Shown here: in pieces, positions 57,392 through 64,000 of the stretch
Position numbering within the stretch: position 1 is the stretch's first letter
Layout: each line of letters starts with the position of its first letter
Assembly: GCA_963730065.1 (NCBI GenBank)
Contig: CAVSQL010000029.1
Span: 1 to 64,000 of the forward strand
Reading direction: 5' to 3'
DNA: 64,000 bases
DNA from: UBA9676 sp963730065
GTDB lineage: Bacteria > Actinomycetota > Actinomycetes > Streptosporangiales > Streptosporangiaceae
Notes under the pieces: generated by a model
Seen by the model: the letters and a program-made list of their open reading frames with translations, nothing else
What the model was told of the DNA's origin: nothing
The model's database searches: none
Translations under genes and position numbers: made by a program

Positions 57392-57925
57392 TTAGGCCCA
57401 GTGCGGGCGTGAAGAAGGCGCACCGTCGTCCGTCTGATCTTGCTTCTCGTCCTTGACCTCAACCTTGGAGTGCGGAAAGTGCTGCAGGAACTTCTTCATG
57501 GCCGCGGCGATAGCCACGGTCGTGCCGGTGCTCACCAGGTTGATCGCCACCTGATCGGGGTCCGGAAACACATTCAGGTGCGGATCCGTTGAGGCACCCT
57601 GGTCCAGCTGGACTTCGCGCCATTCCTGCGAGTGCCGTAGCTCTAGCTCCTGCCGTTCCTGGGCCTGGCGCTCCTCCAGCTGCTGCCGTTCTCGCTCCTG
57701 CCTCTCCTCTAGCCCATGCCGCCGCTCTAGCTCATGCCGCCGCTCTAGCTCATGCCGCAGTTCTCGCTCCTGCCCCTCCTCTAGCTCCCGCAGTCGTTTT
57801 AGGCGCTGCCACTCCCGCGGGGAATCAATATGGACCCCTTCTTCCGCAAGCATCTGCAGGAGGAACAGGAGCTCCCGGAGGTTCGCATCCTCCAAACGAA
57901 TCGTCCGGGTCACGTCCATAGCCAT
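57392..57925 (-). CDS. Charged coiled-coil protein, unknown function
   Basis: 177-aa protein. Residues 1-40 (RTIRLEDANLRELLFLLQML, then AEEGVHIDSPREW) are followed by a continuous Glu/Arg-rich coiled coil (about residues 45-110) with imperfect 18-bp repeats (ELRHELERRHELERRHG). The C-terminus is FPDPDQVAINLVSTGTTVAI followed by AAAMKKFLQHFPHSKVEVKD. The last part, a small helix then a beta strand, is reminiscent of effector-associated constant component (EACC1) proteins of actinomycete conflict systems, but the resemblance is weak. Start ATG 57925 (MAMDVTR) or 57919. It is convergent with pruA and stands alone. Confidence 0.55.
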   Translation of the reverse strand: MAMDVTRTIRLEDANLRELLFLLQMLAEEGVHIDSPREWQRLKRLRELEEGQERELRHELERRHELERRHGLEERQERERQQLEERQAQERQELELRHSQEWREVQLDQGASTDPHLNVFPDPDQVAINLVSTGTTVAIAAAMKKFLQHFPHSKVEVKDEKQDQTDDGAPSSRPHWA

Positions 57926-58608
57926 AGTCTGGGCCGTGAATGAACACCTGGCCAGAGTGCACGGCATCATGCCTCCGTGTGGGCCCTCGGTGCGTAATCT
58001 CGTGCGTGTGGGCATCTCGACTGAGCGGATGCGGCACCTACGGGAGCGGAGGGCCGCCGGGCTGCTGCCGATCGACGGCGAGCCGCGTTCGACACCTACC
58101 TGCGGACGGTCCTGGCGCTGGCCTGGTGGGAGGACCATGCCCTGACGGCGGGCCGCTGGGTAGGTGAGCCTCTCGGCTACCTGTATTCCGGCTTGCCGGG
58201 GCGGCCCTTCGGGGCACTTGGCGGTGTACTGTGCGGCGTCACCTGGCTGCCGGTCGGTGTGGTACCGGCCCCGGTGCGAGCGGCGGTAACGGGGCCGCGG
58301 GAGCCGGGCGATGCTGCCATGCCGAGCCGTGTCACGAGCTGGCGCCCGTGCATGTCCCCGGGTTGCCCCGGGGCGGCAGCGTCATCGTTGGTCCCCGGCT
58401 CCCGCGCATGCCCACAGGAACGTGCGAGCCGCCCGCTGGGTTCACCCGCCGGGCGGCCTACTGGCCGCGCAGCTGCCGCATCACCTCGGCCCGCTCCGCG
58501 TCAGGCCGCCCCAGGTGCAGGTGCAGGTGCTGCCGCACATGGGCTGATCCGGGTTCCTGCAGCGTCTGATCATGTGACGGGCATAGGCTCGCCTCGCCGC
58601 CAGAGGGG
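57926..58608. other. Region with a possible frameshifted small gene, otherwise nothing recognised
   Basis: Frame 3 from about 57970 (VRVGISTERMRHLRERRAAG, LLPIDGEP) can be joined by one frameshift near 58083 to frame 2 (AFDTYLRTVLALAWWEDHAL, then AGRWVGEPLGYLYSGLPGRP). The combined peptide looks protein-like, but I know no family for it. The part after 58320 shows only high-GC random frames. It could be a decayed hypothetical gene or a coding illusion. Confidence 0.25.
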
Positions 58609-59409
58609 ATGACGTCGGCCGGTGACATGCCGGGGGCGCGACCACGCGCGGTCCCCGGCACCGAACGAGCCCCGGAGGTTCCCATTCACCGTCTGGTCAT
58701 GTGGAACATCGACCTGACCCTGGTTGACGTGGGACGGGTGACCCGGGCCGCGTACGCGGACGCGTTCCGCAAGGTGACGGGCGGGCCGCTGGTGCGGCTG
58801 CCCCAGATGGCCGGGCGGACGGAGTCGGAGATCTTCTTCGACGCGCTCGCCCTGAACGAGGCCGACGCCCCCGCCCCCGCGGATGAGGAGGTGCTCGGCC
58901 GGTTCTCCGGGGAGCTCGCGTCGGCGTTCCGCACGCGCCGGGTCTTGCTCACCGAGCAGGGCTGCCTGCTGCCGGGCGCCCGGGACGCCGTGACGGCCGT
59001 AGGTGCTCTGCCCGGCGTCGTGCAGACCCTCCTCACCGGTGCGATCAAGCCGAACGCGATCGAGAAGCTGCATGCCTTCGCCCTGGATCGCTTCTTCGAT
59101 ACCGAGGTCGGCGGGTACGGCTCCGAGGTCTTCCCCAAGGGCGCTCTGCTGCTGAACGCGCGCGGCCGGGCGGCGGAGAAATACGGTGTGGAATTCGCCG
59201 CCGAGGCGACCGTGTACATCGCCGACTCCACCCGCGATGTGGCGGCGGCCCAGATAGGGGGCGCGCGCTCGGTGGCGGTGGCCAGCGGCCGCTCGTCGGC
59301 CGCCGAACTACGGGACGCGGGCGCCGACGTGGTCCTGGCCGACCTGGCCGACACAGCGAACGTGGTGCGCGCGGTCGAGTGGCTGACCGCGTCGGCGGCG
59401 GCTGGCTGA
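58609..59409 (+). CDS. HAD-superfamily protein lacking the nucleophilic aspartate
   Basis: 266-aa protein of the phosphoglycolate phosphatase-like HAD group. The cap and core are intact: RVTRAAYADAFRKVTGGPLV, QMAGRTESEIFFDALAL, VVQTLLTGAIKPNAIEKLHA (motif II Thr, Lys) and ATVYIADSTRDVAAAQIGGA (motif IV). Motif I, usually W-D-I-D-x-T, reads MWNIDLTLVD, so the nucleophile Asp is Asn through a single GAC to AAC change. Without it, normal phosphatase chemistry is not expected. The start is unsure: ATG 58609, ATG 58627 or a site just before residue 20 (behind GGAGG). It could be a regulatory or recently inactivated enzyme. Confidence 0.85.
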   Translation: MTSAGDMPGARPRAVPGTERAPEVPIHRLVMWNIDLTLVDVGRVTRAAYADAFRKVTGGPLVRLPQMAGRTESEIFFDALALNEADAPAPADEEVLGRFSGELASAFRTRRVLLTEQGCLLPGARDAVTAVGALPGVVQTLLTGAIKPNAIEKLHAFALDRFFDTEVGGYGSEVFPKGALLLNARGRAAEKYGVEFAAEATVYIADSTRDVAAAQIGGARSVAVASGRSSAAELRDAGADVVLADLADTANVVRAVEWLTASAAAG

Positions 59410-59451
59410 CCGCGTTGGCGGCTGGCTGACCCACCCGGTGCCACCTATAGG

Positions 59452-60855
59452 TTGACGCATGTGGCCCAGGAGCCGGACCGGGTATCACTGACCGTCATAG
59501 CCCGCGAGTGGGGGCGCATCGGCTGCATCGGTTTCGGGGGCCCCCCCGCCCACATCGCGCTGCTGCGCACCCTGTGTGTCAAGGACCGCGGGTGGCTGGC
59601 CGCGAGCGAGTTCGAAGACGGTATCGCCGTCGTCAATCTCCTCCCCGGCCCGGCGTCGACCCAGCTCGCGATCTACTGCGCGTGGCGTTTGCGCGGGCCA
59701 GCCGGTGCGCTGGTGGGCGGCTTCTGCTTCATCTTCCCGGGCCTCGTGGTGATCCTCGCCCTGGCCAGCGTCTTCCTCGCTGCCCGCCCACCGGGCTGGG
59801 TGTCCGGGGCGGCGCTCGGCGCTGGGGCAGCCGTGCCCGCCGTCGCCGTGGCCGCCGCCGTCGCCCTGGTGCCGGCCAGCTGGCGGCGGATCGGCGAACA
59901 GAGAGCCGGCCAGCAAGGGGGCGGCCAGCAATGGGGCGGCCAGCCGGGGGGCGGCCAGCCGGGGGCCCCCCAGTCGAAGGTCGGCCAGCGGGGAGGCGAT
60001 CAGCCACAGGCTCGCGCGGGTGACACCGATGCGGGGCCGCCGGGCTCGGCGGGGCCCCCCAGTACACCCAGCCCGCCGGGCCCGATCAGCCCGCCCGGCC
60101 CGCCCGGCCGGAGTACCCAGCTGGCGCGTGCGCGCTGGAGTGGCTACCTGGTGGCCGGGGGAGCCTCCGGCGCGCTGCTCGGGCCATGGCTGGTGCTCGT
60201 CCTGGCCGCCTGCGGGCTGATCGAGGTTGCCGTCCGGTCACGCCCGCGCCCGCGGCCGCGCTCGCCCAAGCAGCCGGCCGGCGCGCTGCTGCTCACCACG
60301 GCCGGAGGGGCGATCGCCTCGGGAGGGCTGGCCGCGGTGGCCTGGGTGGCCTTCAAGGTCGGCGCGCTGTCCTACGGCGGTGGATTCGTGATCATCCCGC
60401 TGATGCAGCGCGACGCCGTGCACACCTACCACTGGATGAGCGCGGGACAGTTCCTCACCGCGGTCGCGCTCGGCCAGGTCACGCCGGGACCGGTGGTCCA
60501 GACCGTCGCCGTGGTGGGCTACGCCGCCGCCGGGGTCGGCGGCGGGCTGCTGGCCTCCGCGGCGGCCTTCGCCCCCTCATTCGTCTTCGTGCTCGGCGGC
60601 GGGCGCTACTTCGATCGGCTCCGGGCCAACGCGGGCGTGCAGGCGTTCCTGACCGGCGCCGGGCCGGCCGCGATCGGGGCGATCGCGGGAGCGGCCGTCC
60701 CGCTCGGGCTGTCCCTGAGCCATCTGTGGCAGGCCGCGGTGCTCGCCGCGGCCGCCGTCTGGCTGATCGTCTTCCGGCGCGGCGTGGTGACCACCATCGT
60801 GGGCGCGGCCGTGCTCGGTGTGATCACATTCCTGGCCGGTGGGCCGGTGACATGA
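59452..60855 (+). CDS. chrA: Chromate transporter (ChrA, two-domain)
   Basis: 467-aa CHR-family membrane protein thought to export chromate. The N-terminal domain has IGCIGFGGPPAHIALLRTLC, VNLLPGPASTQLAIYCAW and FPGLVVILALASVF. The C-terminal domain has FKVGALSYGGGFVIIPLMQR, GQVTPGPVVQTVAVVGYAAA. The two halves are joined by a hydrophilic linker of about 90 residues rich in Gly, Gln and Pro (GQQGGGQQWGGQPGGGQPG) that is not usual in the family. The start is TTG 59452 or GTG 59461; TATAGG at 59446-59451 could be a -10 box for a nearly leaderless message. A conserved export role is inferred from the family only. Confidence 0.9.
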   Translation: MTHVAQEPDRVSLTVIAREWGRIGCIGFGGPPAHIALLRTLCVKDRGWLAASEFEDGIAVVNLLPGPASTQLAIYCAWRLRGPAGALVGGFCFIFPGLVVILALASVFLAARPPGWVSGAALGAGAAVPAVAVAAAVALVPASWRRIGEQRAGQQGGGQQWGGQPGGGQPGAPQSKVGQRGGDQPQARAGDTDAGPPGSAGPPSTPSPPGPISPPGPPGRSTQLARARWSGYLVAGGASGALLGPWLVLVLAACGLIEVAVRSRPRPRPRSPKQPAGALLLTTAGGAIASGGLAAVAWVAFKVGALSYGGGFVIIPLMQRDAVHTYHWMSAGQFLTAVALGQVTPGPVVQTVAVVGYAAAGVGGGLLASAAAFAPSFVFVLGGGRYFDRLRANAGVQAFLTGAGPAAIGAIAGAAVPLGLSLSHLWQAAVLAAAAVWLIVFRRGVVTTIVGAAVLGVITFLAGGPVT

Positions 60856-60992
60856 CGCCCTCTTCCCCGCAGCTCATCCACTCCCCACGACTTTGCGCCA
60901 TGATCACGCCCGTTTCGTCCCATTCCCGTGACGCAGATCCGTGGTAGGTCAGGTGTCCGTGCCGGCGTTGCGGCGGCGTGGGTGGAGGCTCG

Positions 60993-63062
60993 ATGCTGGG
61001 GGCTATGCCAGCGGACGAGGAAGTCACAGTGGGGACGGGGCTGCCGGGGCGGGACTACGGCGAGGTGCTGTGGGAGCCGTCGCTGGAGGTGATCCGGCGG
61101 GCGCGGATCACCGACTACCGGCGCTGGCTGGCCGCGCGCGGGATCGTGCCGGGGAGCGCGGACCCCGGCGGCGGGGGGAGCCTGGCCGCCAGCGCGGCCC
61201 GCGATTACCACGAGCTGTGGCAGTGGTCGGTGGACCAGCCGTCCGCCTTCTGGGATTCACTGTGGGACTACTTCGGGGTGCTCGGCGAGCGGGGCGACGG
61301 GCCGGTGCTGGCCGGCGGCCCGATGCCCGAGGTGACCTGGTTCCCCGGCGCCACCCTCAACTATGCGCGCAACGCCCTGCGGGCCGCGCTCACCGACCCG
61401 ACCAGGATCGCGGTGATCGCCCACGACGAGGAAGGACAGGTGGCCACGCTGACCTACGCCGAGCTGGCCGCCGAGGTCGCCCGGGTGCGCGCTGGGCTGG
61501 CGGCACTGGGCGTGGCCACGGGCGACCGGGTCGCAGCGTTCCTGCCCAACATCCCGGCCGCGCTGATCGGCCTGCTCGCCACCGCGAGCCTGGGGGCGAT
61601 CTGGTCGTCGTGCTCGCCTGACTTCGGGCCGCACAGCGTGATCGACCGCTTCGCGCAGATCACGCCGAAGGTGCTGCTGGCCACCGGGCGCTACCGGTAC
61701 GGCGGCAAGGAGTTCGACCGGCGGCCGTCGGTGGAAGCCATCGCCGCCGCCCTGCCGGGCCTGGCCGCGGTCATCATGGTGGGCGGGTCCGGCGAGGCCG
61801 CGGCCGCGCCGGGGGTCATGACCGTGCCCTTCGAATCGCTGCCCGGTACCGCGGGGGCGGCACCGGAGTTCACCGACGTCGCGTTCGGCCATCCGCTGTG
61901 GGTGCTGTACTCGTCCGGGACCACCGGCCTGCCCAAGGCGATCGTGCACAGCCACGGCGGGATCGTGCTCGAGCATCTGAAGGCGCTGGGCCTGCACCAG
62001 GACCTCGGCGCCGGGGACGTGTTCTTCTGGTACACGACCACCGGCTGGATGATGTGGAACTACCTGGCCGGCGGCCTGGTCGCGGGCACGACGATCGTCA
62101 CCTACGACGGCAGCGCCACTCACCCGGGCACCGACGCGCTGTGGCGGCTGGCCGCCGCCACCGGGGTCACCTACTTCGGCACCGGCGCTCCCTACCTGAT
62201 GGCCTGCGCCAAGGACGGCCTGTCCCCGGGACGGGAGCTGGGCCTGGCCGGGCTGCGCGGCGTCGGCTCGACCGGGTCCCCGCTGCCGCCGGAGGGCTTC
62301 CGGTGGGTCTATGGGCATGTGGGCGCCGGCCTGCAGCTCGGCTCTTTCTCCGGCGGCACCGACCTGTGCACCGGTTTCGTGGGCCCGTCCCCGCTGCTGC
62401 CGGTGCGGGCGGGCATCATCGCCGCTCCCTGCCTGGGCGCGCGGGTGGAGGCGTACGACGCTGGTGGCAAGCCGGTCACCGGCGAGGTTGGCGAACTGGT
62501 CATCACCGCGCCGATGCCGTCGATGCCGGCCGGCTTCTGGAACGACCCCGGCGGTGAGCGTTACCGGGCCAGCTACTTCGGCGCCTACCCGGGGGTGTGG
62601 CGCCACGGCGACTGGATCACCATGCTCGCCGACGGCGGGTGCGTCATCTTCGGCCGGTCCGACGCCACCTTGAACCGGGGCGGCGTGCGCATGGGCACCA
62701 GCGAGTTCTACCGGGTGGTGGAGCGGCTGCCGGAGATCGCCGACAGCCTGGTGGTCGACACCGGGCAGCTCGGGGCGGACGGGCGGCTGATCCTGTACGT
62801 GGTGCTCGCTCCCGGCCACGAGCTCGACGACGGGCTGGTCACCCGGCTGAAGGCGGTGCTGCGGGCGGAGCTGTCGCCCCGGCACGTGCCGGACGAGATC
62901 CACCAGGTGCCGGGTGTGCCGCGGACGCTGTCGGGCAAGAAACTCGAGGTTCCCGTCCGGCGGATCCTGCTCGGCACGCCGGTGGCGGAGGCGGCCGACC
63001 CTGATGCCCTCGCCAACCCCGAGGTTCTCCCGCTGTTCGCCCCGCAGGCGCCGCCCGCGTAA
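60993..63062 (+). CDS. aacS: Acetoacetate--CoA ligase
   Basis: 689-aa ANL-superfamily enzyme that activates acetoacetate with ATP and CoA. The AMP-binding motif is VLYSSGTTGLPKAIVHSHGG. WYTTTGWMMWNYL and SLGAIWSSCSPDFGPHSVID are characteristic of the acetyl/acetoacetyl-CoA synthetase branch. The C-terminal domain has GRSDATLNRGGVRMGTSEFY and the adenylating Lys in RTLSGKKLEVPVRRIL. FQ-type length and the N-terminal LWEPSLEVIRRARITDYRRW favour acetoacetyl-CoA synthetase. ATG 60993 follows GGTGGAGG by four bases; ATG 61005 is an alternative. The downstream neighbour is kynA, 49 bp away. Confidence 0.93.
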   Translation: MLGAMPADEEVTVGTGLPGRDYGEVLWEPSLEVIRRARITDYRRWLAARGIVPGSADPGGGGSLAASAARDYHELWQWSVDQPSAFWDSLWDYFGVLGERGDGPVLAGGPMPEVTWFPGATLNYARNALRAALTDPTRIAVIAHDEEGQVATLTYAELAAEVARVRAGLAALGVATGDRVAAFLPNIPAALIGLLATASLGAIWSSCSPDFGPHSVIDRFAQITPKVLLATGRYRYGGKEFDRRPSVEAIAAALPGLAAVIMVGGSGEAAAAPGVMTVPFESLPGTAGAAPEFTDVAFGHPLWVLYSSGTTGLPKAIVHSHGGIVLEHLKALGLHQDLGAGDVFFWYTTTGWMMWNYLAGGLVAGTTIVTYDGSATHPGTDALWRLAAATGVTYFGTGAPYLMACAKDGLSPGRELGLAGLRGVGSTGSPLPPEGFRWVYGHVGAGLQLGSFSGGTDLCTGFVGPSPLLPVRAGIIAAPCLGARVEAYDAGGKPVTGEVGELVITAPMPSMPAGFWNDPGGERYRASYFGAYPGVWRHGDWITMLADGGCVIFGRSDATLNRGGVRMGTSEFYRVVERLPEIADSLVVDTGQLGADGRLILYVVLAPGHELDDGLVTRLKAVLRAELSPRHVPDEIHQVPGVPRTLSGKKLEVPVRRILLGTPVAEAADPDALANPEVLPLFAPQAPPA

Positions 63063-63111
63063 AGTCAGGGTCCAGGCAGGCATAACGATCAATGGCGATC
63101 GAGGAAACGGC

Positions 63112-63912
63112 GTGACTGACGTCCCAGTCACCGGGCGCAGGTTCGGCGAAGAGGGCGGGCTGCTCACCTACGGCGGCTACCTGCGATTGGATGAGCTGCT
63201 GGCCCAGCAGGTACCGCAGGCCGATCCGCCGGCCCACGACGAGCTGCTGTTCATCACCGTCCACCAGGTCTACGAGCTGTGGTTCCAGCAGATGCTGTAC
63301 GAGCTCGAGGCCGTCCGCGACGCGATGATCGCCGGCGAGACCTGGCGGGCGCGGCACCTGCTGCGCCGGGTGCACGTGATCGAGCGGCTGCTCATCGCCC
63401 AGGTGGACGTCCTGGAGACGATGACCCCGCAGGACTTCCTGGAGTTCCGGGCCAACCTGGCACCGGCCAGCGGTTTCCAGTCGGTGCAGTACCGGGAGCT
63501 GGAGTTCCTTTCCGGCCTCAAGGACCACGCCTTCCTGGCCCGGTTCCGTTCCATCAGCGCCGCGGAGCGCGACCGGCTGGCCCGGCGCCTGGCCGAGCCG
63601 TCGCTGTGGGACGCCTACCTGCACCTGCTGGCCGCCCGCGCATTGCCAGCAGGCACCGACCAGCAGATCCTGGAGTCATTGCGGGTGGTGGCGGGCGACC
63701 GCGCCGCCCACGACGACCTATGGCAGCTCGCCGAGGGACTGCTCACCCACGACGAGCTGGCGGGACTGTGGCGGGCGCGGCACGTGGTGATGGTGGAACG
63801 GCAGATCGGCACGAAGTCAGGCACCGGTGGCTCCACCGGTGCCCCCTATCTGCGCAAACGAGTGCCGCTGCGGTACTTCCCGCTGCTGTGGGAGCTGCGG
63901 GACCAGCTGTAG
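63112..63912 (+). CDS. kynA: Tryptophan 2,3-dioxygenase
   Basis: 266-aa haem dioxygenase opening the indole ring of L-tryptophan to N-formylkynurenine, the first step of the kynurenine pathway. The family motifs are LTYGGYLRLDELLAQQ, the distal-site block LLFITVHQVYELWFQQMLYE, SGFQSVQYRELEFLSG, the proximal haem His in LWRARHVVMVERQIG and GTKSGTGGSTGAPYLRK. GTG 63112 has GAGG seven bases before it. Another gene starts 62 bp downstream and probably continues the pathway. Confidence 0.95.
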   Translation: MTDVPVTGRRFGEEGGLLTYGGYLRLDELLAQQVPQADPPAHDELLFITVHQVYELWFQQMLYELEAVRDAMIAGETWRARHLLRRVHVIERLLIAQVDVLETMTPQDFLEFRANLAPASGFQSVQYRELEFLSGLKDHAFLARFRSISAAERDRLARRLAEPSLWDAYLHLLAARALPAGTDQQILESLRVVAGDRAAHDDLWQLAEGLLTHDELAGLWRARHVVMVERQIGTKSGTGGSTGAPYLRKRVPLRYFPLLWELRDQL

Positions 63913-63974
63913 GCGCTGGGCCAGCGGCGGGCGACGGAAACACGCCAGCCGGGGTTGCGAGGGAGACGGATCAG

Positions 63975-64000
63975 ATGTCGGAAAGCACGGCCGAGATAGC
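63975..64000 (+). CDS. Start of a gene cut by the window end
   Basis: ATG 63975 is preceded by GGGAGA at a normal distance and opens MSESTAEI. Only eight codons are visible. Because it follows tryptophan 2,3-dioxygenase in the same direction, kynureninase is the most likely identity, but the sequence alone cannot show that. Confidence 0.5.

Noticed and set aside
61257..63167. 636-codon frame opposite aacS
   Set aside because: Antisense shadow of an intact ligase gene.

Overview
The window is chromosomal DNA of a very GC-rich filamentous-type actinomycete (Actinomycetota; Streptosporangiales or Streptomycetales-like is my best guess). The markers are a mycothiol deacetylase gene, the actinobacterial SDH anchor, a sigma-E/zinc anti-sigma/RseB-like/TatB/Mrp block, XRE-DUF5753 plus DUF397 plus DUF574 proteins, DUF3117, DUF3107, and frequent GTG starts. 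No rRNA, tRNA or CRISPR array was recognised.

Layout. 1-3.14 kb: three overlapping tyrosine-recombinase genes in the order of a RIT (recombinase-in-trio) element, all broken by frameshifts or stops. It abuts a decayed IS256-type transposase (3.14-3.95 kb), which it appears to have interrupted. 4.3-5.9 kb: remnant of a LuxR-type response regulator and an intact GT4 glycosyltransferase. 6.0-10.7 kb: undecaprenyl-diphosphatase and the succinate dehydrogenase operon sdhC-sdhA-sdhB. 10.8-16.2 kb: S9 peptidase, mshB, a small membrane protein, a flavin reductase and ornithine aminotransferase. 16.3-22.6 kb: lysine/peptidoglycan precursor genes (fdxA-dapC, dapD), a LOG-family protein, a half-size DHPS-like protein, a DivIVA-like protein with a frameshift, and tagA. 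22.9-26.6 kb: signalling proteins typical of actinomycetes (DUF574 methyltransferase, XRE regulator, DUF397, HATPase-like). 26.6-30.2 kb: PaaX regulator, DUF3117, leucyl aminopeptidase, O-methyltransferase. 30.3-34.2 kb: envelope-stress block sigE-rseA-rseB-like-tatB with convergent mrp.

34.4-40.4 kb: CitE-like lyase, Nudix, DUF6758, a 160-bp MITE-like element, PHP phosphatase, a metallo-beta-lactamase-fold protein, a RecB-like nuclease and an alpha/beta hydrolase. 40.4-46.1 kb: frameshifted DEAD-box helicase, ferritin-like protein, DUF3107, TetR, a 54-aa acidic small ORF and a flavoprotein disulfide reductase relative; this arrangement recalls the mycobacterial rhlE-Rv3208 neighbourhood. 46.3-49.5 kb: Ku, aldo/keto reductase, NagA. 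49.5-52.9 kb is an accessory stretch: an IS3/SDR chimera, a 17-copy minisatellite inside a membrane-protein gene, DUF6907, HAD, a TnpB relic and an orphan Vsr. 53-64 kb: DUF6912, PadR-MFS pair, pruA, a coiled-coil protein, a HAD protein lacking its nucleophile, ChrA, acetoacetyl-CoA synthetase, tryptophan 2,3-dioxygenase and the first bases of the next gene.

Three themes recur. First, single-base indels in G/C runs break several otherwise intact genes, which could be real decay or sequencing error. Second, in-frame 15-, 18- or 74-bp repeats expand low-complexity segments in several unrelated proteins. Third, several enzymes have lost a key residue (a HAD nucleophile, an MBL metal ligand, a first redox cysteine, a dapC start codon). 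I found no clear intact defence or novel multi-gene system; the strongest leads are the RIT/IS256 composite, the MITE-like element, the ATA start of dapC and the 28-bp operator-like palindrome.
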